Notes under the pieces: generated by a model | What the model saw: the letters and a program-made list of their open reading frames with translations, nothing else | What the model was told of the DNA's origin: nothing | The model's database searches: none | In this document: positions 8,673 through 17,090 of the stretch, piece by piece | Numbering within the stretch: position 1 is the first letter of the stretch | How the letters are laid out: every line of letters begins with the position of its first letter | Position numbers and translations under genes: made by a program | NCBI GenBank assembly: GCA_905182185.1 | Contig: CAJJAP010000008.1 | Span: 1-64,000 of the forward strand | Length of the DNA: 64,000 nucleotides | Source of the DNA: an uncultured Candidatus Poseidoniales archaeon | Lineage (GTDB): Archaea; Thermoplasmatota; Poseidoniia; Poseidoniales; Poseidoniaceae | Reading direction: 5' to 3'

Positions 8673-9386
8673 ATCTTGATCAAGAGATTTTGTCTCTTCC
8701 AAATCTGATTCAAACGAAGCAAGGGCAATAAATAAGCCAATAACCAAGAAATATTCAGCTGGTGCTGCGATATCTATCGCACTTTGTACTGGTGTTAATT
8801 GAATCAAAGCATCTTGTGCCTCAGCCTTGGACATTCCCTTCACAGCATCCTTTAATGCGGAAGTCATTACATTGAATGAGATGAAAGAAACAATCATAGC
8901 AATCCATCGTAAGACCTTACCCTTTTTCTGTGCGTTAGGTAGTGCTAAATGGGCCATTAAAGCCCATAACATGCCAACTTGGAATACACCTAAAGCAGTG
9001 AATATATGAAACTCTAAGAAGTCATACATATTTGCAAAAGCCATCAATGACATATTGATTCCGGTGTAAATCCCACATAGCATGCTGATGAACAATAATT
9101 TCGGGCGGCAATCTTGACGTTGAGTCCACCATAGTCGGAACGAAACAGCGCAAATAATGAATCCTGAACAGAATAATCCAGATGTAAATAAGATTCGCTG
9201 AGGCCCTGGATAATCAGATTCAGAAATGAAGAATGGTACTGCCCTTGCATCTCCACTAAGCCAATGGATAAGCATTGCAAGGCTCAAAGTCACTGCAGGA
9301 ACTGCCCAACCCAATCTCGCTAACATCGTATCAGCAACGAACTTGTCTCCAAGTTTGATTCCGCCTTGACCCTTGAAATCAATCAT
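8661..9386 (-). CDS. Polytopic membrane protein, six helices
   Basis: 241 residues with about six hydrophobic segments (WAVPAVTLSLAMLIHW, ILFTSGLFCSGFIICAVSF, LLFISMLCGIYTGINMSLMAF, IFTALGVFQVGMLWALMAHLAL, VLRWIAMIVSFISFNVMTSAL, AAPAEYFLVIGLFIALASF) and an acidic C-terminal tail. The order of helices, with an extracellular loop containing SESDYPGPQR after the first, weakly recalls the Frag1/DRAM/Sfk1 family; this is a guess. Its start overlaps the stop of the upstream reductase by four bases (ATGA), so the two form an operon. Its 3' end overlaps the amidotransferase tail convergently. Function unknown. Confidence 0.7.
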   Translation of the reverse strand: MIDFKGQGGIKLGDKFVADTMLARLGWAVPAVTLSLAMLIHWLSGDARAVPFFISESDYPGPQRILFTSGLFCSGFIICAVSFRLWWTQRQDCRPKLLFISMLCGIYTGINMSLMAFANMYDFLEFHIFTALGVFQVGMLWALMAHLALPNAQKKGKVLRWIAMIVSFISFNVMTSALKDAVKGMSKAEAQDALIQLTPVQSAIDIAAPAEYFLVIGLFIALASFESDLEETKSLDQDSEQ

Positions 9387-10389
9387 TGATATGCCTCCAC
9401 AGTATCCTTGATTGTAGTATCAACATCTATCCAATCAATTCCTAAGACTTCTGTTGCAGGTGTTGAATCATAATCTGCATCTCCACGCATTATCCCCTTT
9501 GCTATCTGCCTGGTGAGAACTCGCTTTTTAGTGAATATTGCACCAACCCAATCTTGGAATACGGCCAAAGGTAACATCCAATTTTGTAGAGCTAGTTTCG
9601 GAGATTTTGATTTAGGATACAATTCTCTTGTTCTTTTATGCAACGCTGCCACCGTTGTATTATTATGTGGTGCTAGAATGAATCTTCCACTGGCTTCATC
9701 GACTTCAAATGCTCTGCGATGAGCTATTGCAACATCTTTGACATGAACAAAAGCCATAGGGATTTTCATTGTCATCGGGAATTTCCCTGCCAGTGCATCT
9801 CCTATGATCTCTGTCGATGGTGTTGGGCGAGAGAATCCGCCGCCGAGCACACCACTTGGATTGATGACTCGTAAGTCTAAATCGAATTGCTTGGCCAATT
9901 TCCAGGCATGCCTTTCAGATTCGGTCTTTGCCACAACATAGGGCATTGAAGTATTGGTTTGCCAGCAAGTATGATCTTTTAATTTGCCTTTTGGTTCCGA
10001 GCCAATAGCAGCAACACTGGAGGTATAAATGACTCGTTTTATTCCCACTTCAGCAGCGGCTTTGAGTACATTATCAGTTCCTTTATTGGCGGTGTCGATG
10101 ATAAGTTGCCCATCCCCACTTGTAGCATAAATGGTTGCGGTATGGAATAATCCATCACAACCCGCAAGGTGTTGAGCCCAACATTCTGAATCGAGTACAT
10201 TCCCTTCAACCAACTGTAAACGCTGTTCACAATCCAATTTCTTGGCGTGTGCAATCACATGGTCCACTTTGTTTGGGTCCGATAAATCGCGAACTGAACC
10301 TTTGACATGATAGCCATTTGACAATAGGTCTGCAACGATATTATTGCCGATATGTCCGTTGACTCCGGTAACGAATATTGTCTTGCCAT
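9383..10389 (-). CDS. Extended SDR, dihydroflavonol-reductase-like NAD(P)-dependent reductase (frameshift at the 5' end)
   Basis: Extended short-chain dehydrogenase with a Rossmann fold. Catalytic YVVAKTESER gives the YxxxK pair, and YTSSVAAIGS supplies the active-site Ser strand. The frame covering most of the gene has no ATG or GTG before the cofactor loop. Directly upstream in the same frame it still reads FVTGVNGHIGNNIVADLL, the NAD(P)-binding TGxxGxxG motif. A start ATG exists at 10389 (ATG GCA) in a different frame. One added A in the short A-run near 10384 would give MAKTIFVTGVNGHIG, the standard N-terminus. So the true gene probably runs from 10389. Substrate unknown; downstream it is coupled to the membrane protein. 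Confidence 0.8.
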
Positions 10390-10457
10390 CACCGTCACCA
10401 TGATTGTTGCAAAGGCTACTACTGTATCAACCTTCAAGTGAGAGTGGCAACACCCCC

Positions 10458-11957
10458 ATGATGAGTCAGATGCCAATTCGCATGCATGATACCCTGCGCC
10501 GCCAAAAGGTGGATTTCTCCACCATCGAGCCGGGTAAAGTTTCGATGTATGTCTGCGGTGTCACTGTTTACGACCGCTGTCACTTAGGCCATGCAAGGTG
10601 TTACCTCTCTTTTGATTTGATTCATCGTTGGTTAGAGCAGAGTGGATTTGATGTTCATTATGTACAAAACTTCACCGATATTGATGATAAAATTATCAAG
10701 CGAGCCAATGAATTAGATGGTGATTGGAAAAAGTTAGTAGATGACAATATTGAGACTTATTACCAAGATATGGATGCTTTGAATATTCTTCGTGCTGATG
10801 ATTATCCACGTTGTACAGATTATGTCGATGACATGATTAGAATCACTGCTGATTTAATTGAAAAAGGCAATGCATATGTTGCAGATGATGGAGTATATTT
10901 CTCAATTGAATCAGCACCTGAGAAATATGGTATGCTAACCGGCCAAATCCTTGAAAATGTCCGTAGTGGTGCTGGAGGAAGAGTTGATGATACTGGTAAG
11001 AGCAAGAGAGATCACAAGGATTTCGCTCTTTGGAAAGCAGCAAAACCAGGTGAGCCAACATGGGATTCACCTTGGGGTGCCGGAAGACCGGGATGGCACA
11101 TAGAATGTACAGCGATGTCAATGGATTATTTCGGAGCGCAATTTGATATTCATGGCGGAGGTCACGATTTACGTTTCCCTCATCATGAAGCAGAGATATT
11201 TCAAGGAGAATGTCATACTGGTTGTTCGCCTGTAGTCCGTCATTGGTTACACAATGGTTTTGTCAATTTAGATGGAGAAAAGATGAGCAAGTCTTTAGGC
11301 AATTTTTGGACTATTGATGAGATCTTGAAAAAGGTTGACGCAATGGTACTTCGTTTCGCATTAATCAATGCCCATTATCGCTCACCAATAGACATGAACG
11401 AGGCTTTGTTGAACGATGCTGAACGCAATTATAATCGAGTATTGGAATGCTATGTCACATCTCTAAAGGGTTGTCTTGCAGAAAATAATGTACCGCTGCC
11501 AGTAGCAGACTTTGCCAGTACCAATCCACTTTCAAAATCATTAGCACTCTTGGAAAAGATGGGAGAAGGTTTTGCTAAAGCAATGGATGACGATTTCAAT
11601 TCACGTGAAGCAGTTGCCAAGGTATTGGGTGCTGTACGAGAAATAATGAAGATGCACAATAGTGGTATGGACGCTGTAGATTCAAACGCCTTTGCACATT
11701 ATGCAGTTGATTGGTTAGAAGAAACAGCAGGAGCAGTTCTGGGAGTCTTACCGACACGAGAAATGGCCCTTGCAGAACCAGAAGAGGACCCACGCAAGTT
11801 AGAGATCGCAGATGAAGTAGATGCTTTATTGCTGGCAAGAACCGAGGCACGTGCAGACAAAGATTGGGCAAAAGCAGATGAGATTCGTGATGCTTTACAG
11901 CAGATGGGTGTAGTAGTAACCGATACTGCTGAAGGACCTACTTGGGACTTAGCTTAA
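10458..11957 (+). CDS. cysS: Cysteinyl-tRNA synthetase
   Basis: Class I aminoacyl-tRNA synthetase charging tRNA-Cys. Visible marks are [18 protein letters not shown] (the HIGH motif as HLGHA, 42-46, with Cys33 as a zinc ligand), [15 protein letters not shown] in the zinc-binding core, and KMSKS at about 275-279. The C-terminal end ([19 protein letters not shown]) is the usual helical tail. I used ATG 10458 ([13 protein letters not shown]); an upstream TTG at 10404 adds 18 residues unlike the family. 499 residues is a little longer than the common 460-480. It is divergent from the SDR gene, with 68 bases between them, and its stop nearly meets the convergent surface-protein gene. Confidence 0.96.
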   Translation: MMSQMPIRMHDTLRRQKVDFSTIEPGKVSMYVCGVTVYDRCHLGHARCYLSFDLIHRWLEQSGFDVHYVQNFTDIDDKIIKRANELDGDWKKLVDDNIETYYQDMDALNILRADDYPRCTDYVDDMIRITADLIEKGNAYVADDGVYFSIESAPEKYGMLTGQILENVRSGAGGRVDDTGKSKRDHKDFALWKAAKPGEPTWDSPWGAGRPGWHIECTAMSMDYFGAQFDIHGGGHDLRFPHHEAEIFQGECHTGCSPVVRHWLHNGFVNLDGEKMSKSLGNFWTIDEILKKVDAMVLRFALINAHYRSPIDMNEALLNDAERNYNRVLECYVTSLKGCLAENNVPLPVADFASTNPLSKSLALLEKMGEGFAKAMDDDFNSREAVAKVLGAVREIMKMHNSGMDAVDSNAFAHYAVDWLEETAGAVLGVLPTREMALAEPEEDPRKLEIADEVDALLLARTEARADKDWAKADEIRDALQQMGVVVTDTAEGPTWDLA

Positions 11958-11960
11958 CGC

Positions 11961-13820
11961 TTATTCCTCTTCAGACTTTGATTCAGTTCCACCCCGCGGT
12001 GGTGGTGCAGGTACGAAAGGAGTCTCTTCTGTCTCCTCAAGTTCAGTCTCATCCCATATTTTCTCAATACGTGCTTCTCCAGCTAGATCCAAATCCTCGC
12101 CTTTACTCTTGCCGAGAACATATAATCCTATGCCGATAACCGCAACCATTGCAATTAAAAGCATCTTGGTAGTTGCTTGGGCACCTTCATTCGAAACTGT
12201 TTCGGTATCGCTTGAAGTCTCATCGTCAACTGGTGGAGTTACGGTACAAGGAGGAGCAGTTCCGTCAGGACAAAGTGTAACTCCGCCTGTATTGTCAGTT
12301 CCACCGGTATTATCAGTTCCACCGGTGTTGTCGGTATTGTCAGTTCCGTCCGAGTTTCCTCCGGTATTGTCAGTGCCACCTGTATTGGCTTCGTCGCCAG
12401 GAAGGACAACATTGGCTCCTGTCCTATCTCCATCCTCATCCATTGAAATATCGTAATATGAGTATAGTAAAGACAAATCTATGTGGGTATTAGCCCAAGA
12501 TGAACGGTTGATGACATCGAAATAGCGTTCATCACCAGTCGTGAAGATTGGGTCGACCGTTATGTTTCTGAGTTGCGAGACTCCCGTGTTTGCTGAATTC
12601 TTGCCGTCGAATGCCGTGTTGAGGTACGATTGAACTTCTGCATCAGTACTCCATGCCACACCTTCTGGTGCCGTCCAGTGTTCACGGATATCGGAGACAT
12701 CGTTTCGCATAGCCATAGCCATACCAGCTTCTATCTCGACCCAAGTTTGTGAGCCATCGACAACAGTTGTAGAAGTGATGTCAAGAACTTTTGAAACACC
12801 ACCCCCATTGATTGGTTCCCAGTCATCACCCTTGAGTGAAGTCATGATGTCTTGGTCACCAAACAGTGCCTTTCCTTGAACGACTGTGAGTCGAACATCA
12901 GCATCGATGGACTCAATGAGGTTTCGATATGGGTCGTCGTGGAAGGTATCAATGACCACAAGGTCTGCTACCATTCCAGCTTTGATTTGTCCAACATAAT
13001 CTTGCCATTCTGCAGCGGCTGCAGGGTTTGATGTTACCATTTCCACCATTTGATAATCCGTGAAATACGAGTCCATGACCTCGCTGTTCCAGAGGTCTGC
13101 AACCTTTAGTTCGTGCAAATTGTTCTTGGAACCACTTGGACCCCAATCTGGGGCTAAAGAGATTTTGATACCTGCTTTGTCGGCTGCACGGACATCGGTT
13201 GTGTTACCATACAACAGGAGGTTCGATAGTGGTGACCACACCAATTTAGAGCCAACAGCACCCATTGAATCAAATTGTGATGGCGTAAGTGCAGTGCCGT
13301 GAATTATAACAGTAGGTTCAGCGAGAAGACCCTTGCTTTTGAGTAAATCGAATTCATCCCTGCTTGTTTGGTCGACACCTTCTGACATGTGAATAAACCA
13401 TGCTTCAATGTCACCATCATTGAAATCAGCAATCTTGCCATCGACGTTGTAGTCTGAATCATACCAACTGCATACTGCACATGTGACGGCGTTGTCTTTT
13501 CCAAAGTTCCACAATTCGACGTTACGGGAAAGGGTGCTGTCCCATGCATCGTTGCCGGAAGGTGAACCTTGAACTGCAGTAACGCCACCAGCTATTGCTT
13601 GGACTTCGGCATACTTCATTTGTTCAGTAGCCATACCCCATTGACTGTTCGATTGAACATTGTTTTTCATCCAAGTGATGCTCGGTTGGTAGTCGTAGTT
13701 ATCGCCCCATTGACCACGATTGGTGTAGCCACCTTCTGCTGATTTCTGAGAATCCGAGAGGTGAACTTCGAAAATCCCACAATGGAATGTGATTGTAGTG
13801 CATGTGATTGTGTAAATCAA
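11961..13820 (-). CDS. Surface amidohydrolase, C-terminal main part (frameshifted gene)
   Basis: Largest piece of a secreted amidohydrolase that continues in other frames up to 14632. It carries the mid and late parts of the metal-dependent hydrolase barrel: GGVTAVQGS, AWFIHMSEGVD with a metal-ligand-type His, EPTVIIHGTALTP, KISLAPDWGPSG with a likely catalytic Asp, and GQIKAGMVADLVVID at the end of the barrel. From about residue 480 comes a low-complexity Thr/Gly/Asn/Asp linker (TGGTDN units), then one membrane helix (MLLIAMVAVIGIGLYVLGKS) and an acidic, Pro-rich cytoplasmic tail. The first residues given by the frame are not real. The HxH metal site is in the neighbouring frame. Substrate unknown; cytosine-deaminase/imidazolonepropionase-like enzymes are relatives. 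Confidence 0.75.
   Translation of the reverse strand: MIYTITCTTITFHCGIFEVHLSDSQKSAEGGYTNRGQWGDNYDYQPSITWMKNNVQSNSQWGMATEQMKYAEVQAIAGGVTAVQGSPSGNDAWDSTLSRNVELWNFGKDNAVTCAVCSWYDSDYNVDGKIADFNDGDIEAWFIHMSEGVDQTSRDEFDLLKSKGLLAEPTVIIHGTALTPSQFDSMGAVGSKLVWSPLSNLLLYGNTTDVRAADKAGIKISLAPDWGPSGSKNNLHELKVADLWNSEVMDSYFTDYQMVEMVTSNPAAAAEWQDYVGQIKAGMVADLVVIDTFHDDPYRNLIESIDADVRLTVVQGKALFGDQDIMTSLKGDDWEPINGGGVSKVLDITSTTVVDGSQTWVEIEAGMAMAMRNDVSDIREHWTAPEGVAWSTDAEVQSYLNTAFDGKNSANTGVSQLRNITVDPIFTTGDERYFDVINRSSWANTHIDLSLLYSYYDISMDEDGDRTGANVVLPGDEANTGGTDNTGGNSDGTDNTDNTGGTDNTGGTDNTGGVTLCPDGTAPPCTVTPPVDDETSSDTETVSNEGAQATTKMLLIAMVAVIGIGLYVLGKSKGEDLDLAGEARIEKIWDETELEETEETPFVPAPPPRGGTESKSEEE
12287..12391 (-). repeat. 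Low-complexity 15/30-bp repeats encoding a TGGTDN linker
   Basis: Repeated units such as ccaccggtattatcagtt recur with small changes. On the minus strand they encode DNTGGTDNTGG-type repeats, the stalk between the amidohydrolase barrel and the membrane helix. Such stalks extend an enzyme from the cell surface and change length easily by slippage. Confidence 0.7.
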
Positions 13821-14010
13821 TCAAACCAGGATAAATGGTGCCATTGGTTTCAATGACTGGGACATTTGTCAAATCGGCTGTAAGTGGAACGGAAGAACTG
13901 GATGACCACACTGCATCAATCATGCCGTCTCGAACCAAAACATTGCCTTGGTTGATGACACTGTTTTCGCCTTCCATAGTAACGACTCGGCCCTTTGAGA
14001 ATGAAAGCAT
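13699..14010 (-). CDS. Surface amidohydrolase, middle piece with the HxH metal site
   Basis: This frame reads LSFSKGRVVTMEGENSVIN, NVLVRDGMIDAVW and then YPGLIDLHNHMHYNHIPLWDF, the classical amidohydrolase N-terminal beta-sandwich and HxH metal-binding motif. Upstream it joins the lamin-tail frame at about 13995 (AFILK to GRVVTMEG), where GGG read as GG restores the frame. Downstream it joins the main barrel at about 13770 (LWDF to EVHLSDSQKS), where TTTT read as TTT restores it. It is therefore not a separate gene. Confidence 0.7.
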   Translation of the reverse strand: MLSFSKGRVVTMEGENSVINQGNVLVRDGMIDAVWSSSSSVPLTADLTNVPVIETNGTIYPGLIDLHNHMHYNHIPLWDFRSSPLGFSEISRRWLHQSWSMGR

Positions 14011-14632
14011 CGGCTGATGAGGTGTCAGCCACTTTGTAGCAGTTGACTATGTTGAGGGCGACGCTTGAATCCGGATCGTTTGGGCCCCAGCCGGGAGTCG
14101 GAGTTACTTCGATTAAACTCCCCGAGGAATCCTCAACGATTGAATTGCCATAAAATCCGAATTCTTCAGGAATTGTTATTGAATCCCAATCACCATTTGA
14201 AGTATCAGCTGATCGAGACAGTTTCACCGTCAAAGTAATTCATAGAATATGTCTGAATCTGCACTGAATATAACAATACGATCTCCCTGCATCGATTACT
14301 GTGTTCCAAGCAAGTTGGCAAGGAGGGCTACCTGAATTGGTGCTCAATTTCCAATCTGACACGTTAACTGGCGTTGAACCAGTGTTCCATAATTCGATGA
14401 ATTGGTCAGAATATGTGCCGTAATCGCCATCGCTATTCCAGTCTACTGCACCGTAGACATTGGATGATGTGGCGTTTGATACCAATCTATTTGGGCTTTG
14501 GAAAAGTTCTGAAACTTCAATAGTGCTTTCACGACCGGACGTGGTGGGTGATTCATCGCTAGCAATGACCGACATCACCGGTACAAGCATGATGAGGAGG
14601 ACGATTATGGCGGGTAATTGGTTGATGCGCAT
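13916..14632 (-). CDS. Surface amidohydrolase, N-terminal signal peptide and lamin-tail domain (broken)
   Basis: ATG 14632 begins MRINQLPAIIVLLIMLVPVM, a signal peptide. A lamin-tail (LTD) beta-sandwich follows: DQFIELWNTGSTPVNVSDWK, then in shifted frames GDRIVIFSADSDIFYEL and NYFDGET, then again in the first frame SRSADTSNGDWDSITIPEE and PTPGWGPNDPDSS. The first frame has a stop at 14240-14242, but the alternative frames there restore the LTD pattern, so at least two indels lie between about 14215 and 14295. Together with the two pieces below this is one secreted lamin-tail/amidohydrolase protein with about four indels. It may be a true pseudogene or a poorly sequenced gene. Confidence 0.6.
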
Positions 14633-14747
14633 GGATAATCCTCGCAGCGATAGCACATGAACTCGTCGGCAAATCACATTGGCTAGATATTTCTGCGAAA
14701 TCCAAGTAATACTAGGTTTGAAGAACCCCAGCCGTTGGCAATTAGAT

Positions 14748-15137
14748 ATGGCAGTAGTCGATGTTACCGAACCAGAGTTCGCTGGAATAATTGAAAACAA
14801 TGAACTTGTAATCCTAGATTTCTGGGCAGAGTGGTGCGGCCCTTGTAAGGCATATGGACCAGTTTTCAAGCGTGTATCAGAAGACCACCCAGAAGTCGTT
14901 TTTGCAAAAATTGATACTGACCAAGAACAAGCATTATCACAATCATTTGGGATTCGTTCTATTCCAACAACCATCGCATTCAAGCAAGGAATTGGTGTAT
15001 TTATGATGCCAGGTGCATTACCAGAAAAGGATTTGAGAGAATTGGTTGCCAAGTTAAATGAAATGGATATGGATGAAGTTCGGGCACAAATTGCAGCTGA
15101 TGAAAAGGCTGGCGAAGCGGGCGAAGATTCACAATAA
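14748..15137 (+). CDS. trxA: Thioredoxin
   Basis: 129-residue thioredoxin-fold disulfide reductase. Active site WAEWCGPCKAYGP with Cys30 and Cys33; the cis-proline loop is RSIPTTIAF. ATG 14748 (MAVVDVTEPEF) matches the family start; an upstream TTG at 14679 would add 23 unrelated residues. The last 20 residues (an acidic Glu/Ala tail after the final helix) extend beyond the usual 105-110. No signal peptide, so cytosolic. It is divergent from the lamin-tail/amidohydrolase gene with 115 bases between starts. Confidence 0.93.
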   Translation: MAVVDVTEPEFAGIIENNELVILDFWAEWCGPCKAYGPVFKRVSEDHPEVVFAKIDTDQEQALSQSFGIRSIPTTIAFKQGIGVFMMPGALPEKDLRELVAKLNEMDMDEVRAQIAADEKAGEAGEDSQ

Positions 15138-15191
15138 TGTTTCGCTCCAACAAACCAACAATTCAAAACCAAGCGAAGATACCCAAAGGGC

Positions 15192-16103
15192 ATGGACAAG
15201 CGCCCATTACTCATTACTCTGCTATTTCTTAGCAGCATGTTTGCTGGATGTTTTGGCAATGATGTCGTTGATAATGAGGGAATAGAGTCTGATTACGATG
15301 TTTATCCTGAATCTTGGCAACGCGCTGACATAGATTATTCTGTTAATTCAGATTTTTCTAGAGTGACCGTCAATGGAACATATGGCATTGACGAAGTTCG
15401 TTCAGTATTCGTGCCAGTTCCTTCAATCACTCTGGCCGATGGCGGTGCAGGTGCTACTGGCTCTGCAGAAGTTCACCTTGGACTTTGGTTACCGGTCATA
15501 GAGGGCTGTGATTGGGAAAGTGCTGAACTTCCAGAAGAGTGCCATGTACCAGTAATTTCAGAGATTGGACCATATTATTCAGATGGAGATGTAGACGCAT
15601 TAACCCCTGCTGATAGATTGGGTAGATTTCTAATTGAGAATTATGTTCCATATGGATATGGTGTTGCTCAAGTATCTGTTTTTGGTACTGGAGAATCAAA
15701 TCATTGTATGGACTTGATGGGAACTGATGAGCAACGTGGAATTGATGCAGCAGTAACTTGGCTTGGTTCACAACCTTGGTCAAATGGTAAAGTTGGAATT
15801 ATTGGAAAGTCATATGATGGCTCAACCCCTTGGCAAGCAGCAACATTTGGCAATGAATTTCTTGCGACTATAGTTCCTATGTCTGGATTGATTGGAGTTC
15901 ATGATCTAATGTGGAGAAATGGAAGCATGGAAGCTCGTGGTATGATTATGCACAATGGTGTCTATGGCTCATTTGGTGTTGATGGTGATGCAGAAGATTC
16001 ACAAAACATGTGCGAGGGATATGTGCAAGGATATGCAATGGGTCCAGCGGCTTACTTGAGTGGTGGAATGGTTGATTATGCCGGTAATGACTTACTGGAC
16101 TGA
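15192..16103 (+). CDS. Secreted CocE/X-Pro-dipeptidyl-peptidase-like hydrolase, N-terminal part (frameshifted)
   Basis: Begins with a lipoprotein signal ([11 protein letters not shown], Cys20), so it is probably lipid-anchored outside the membrane. The alpha/beta hydrolase fold follows, with the nucleophile elbow [17 protein letters not shown] (GxSYxG) typical of the CocE/NonD and PepX families (peptidase S15). The frame stops at 16103. The expected [18 protein letters not shown] appears if one T is removed at about 16092 and one T at about 16112, leading into the next entry. The enzyme likely cleaves esters or N-terminal X-Pro dipeptides outside the cell, which fits a peptide-feeding lifestyle. 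Confidence 0.8.
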   Translation: MDKRPLLITLLFLSSMFAGCFGNDVVDNEGIESDYDVYPESWQRADIDYSVNSDFSRVTVNGTYGIDEVRSVFVPVPSITLADGGAGATGSAEVHLGLWLPVIEGCDWESAELPEECHVPVISEIGPYYSDGDVDALTPADRLGRFLIENYVPYGYGVAQVSVFGTGESNHCMDLMGTDEQRGIDAAVTWLGSQPWSNGKVGIIGKSYDGSTPWQAATFGNEFLATIVPMSGLIGVHDLMWRNGSMEARGMIMHNGVYGSFGVDGDAEDSQNMCEGYVQGYAMGPAAYLSGGMVDYAGNDLLD

Positions 16104-16123
16104 GCCGTTCTTTCCTCGACCGT

Positions 16124-16996
16124 GTGGTCGAGAATTACAACGGCTCAGTGTACATCATTCAAGGAATGCAGGATTGGAACGTCGACCCACATATGACATT
16201 CCCAACTCACCAAATTGTTGAAGATGCTGGAATTGAAATCAAGACTTTAGCCGGTCAATGGAATCACAATTATCCTGACCGTACCGACCATGCAGACCTT
16301 TCTCCTGGTGAAGGAGCAGAAGCCTATCCATACACTCTAAGATGGGATTGGGCTGATGAGATGTTGTATTGGTTTGATTGGTATTTGAAGGGTGAAGGAA
16401 GAGAACCAAGTCTGGGCGTTGAGATACAAGATAACCGCGGTGGCTGGAGATTTGAGACAACATACCCAGCACCAGATACAGAATATTTTGAGATTGCTGC
16501 TGAAGATTTATCGCCATCAGGAGCATCAATTACGGGAACCAATTCGATTATGATGACATATGGGCCATTTGAAAATGACACATATATTGCTGGAATGCCA
16601 ACTTTCCATATGGCAGTTGCACCACATACAACAAATGGTGCGCATGGGTATTTGGAAATGACCGATGATTCAGGAATGCACCTTGGCCATGCGGTAATGG
16701 ATTACAGATTCCATGCTGGTGGCCGTGATGGGCAAGAATTGCTTGTACCATTCTCACAGGTGACTGGATTAATGGAGTTCATGCCAATGGATGTATTCTT
16801 GGAAGCAGGGGAATCAATTCACATAACTATGACTCAAACCGGTTCTGATTATATTCCTAGTCCTGCAAGTATAGGTTCATACTCAATCGATTGGTCTACT
16901 GCAACATTGACTCTTCCATTGGTTAGCAGAACTTGTGATCAGTTATTCCAAGCACCTATCCATGAATATGGTGAAGAAGGGCAACGGACTTGCTAA
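16124..16996 (+). CDS. CocE/PepX-like hydrolase, C-terminal part (frameshifted)
   Basis: Continuation of the gene starting at 15192. It holds the other two members of the catalytic triad in family position: Asp in GMQDWNVDP and His in [13 protein letters not shown]. The C-terminal jelly-roll PepX domain follows ([36 protein letters not shown]). The frame closes at 16996. A further one-base shift at the GGG near 16980 would add a short tail to 17054, but I am not sure that tail is real. The GTG at 16124 is internal, not a true start. Confidence 0.78.
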   Translation: MVENYNGSVYIIQGMQDWNVDPHMTFPTHQIVEDAGIEIKTLAGQWNHNYPDRTDHADLSPGEGAEAYPYTLRWDWADEMLYWFDWYLKGEGREPSLGVEIQDNRGGWRFETTYPAPDTEYFEIAAEDLSPSGASITGTNSIMMTYGPFENDTYIAGMPTFHMAVAPHTTNGAHGYLEMTDDSGMHLGHAVMDYRFHAGGRDGQELLVPFSQVTGLMEFMPMDVFLEAGESIHITMTQTGSDYIPSPASIGSYSIDWSTATLTLPLVSRTCDQLFQAPIHEYGEEGQRTC

Positions 16997-17090
16997 TCCT
17001 CTAATCGACGAAACTCCAGACTCTGTTCACTGTTCAGTTTGCGTTTTCAGCTGATAACTGTGCGCTATTCTCTTAAACGGTTGGCAAACC

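Noticed and set aside
10404-10457. TTG start extending CysRS by 18 residues
   Set aside because: The added residues are unlike the family and overlap the divergent promoter region; ATG 10458 gives the normal N-terminus.
14240-14242. In-frame TGA in the lamin-tail region as a possible selenocysteine codon
   Set aside because: The residues on both sides in that frame do not fit the domain, while the two alternative frames do; frameshifts explain the stop better, and no selenocysteine element is seen.
14633-15259. Upstream extension of the minus-strand lamin-tail frame, antisense to thioredoxin
   Set aside because: The signal peptide begins at 14632; residues before it are Ser/Cys-rich noise opposite a clear thioredoxin gene.
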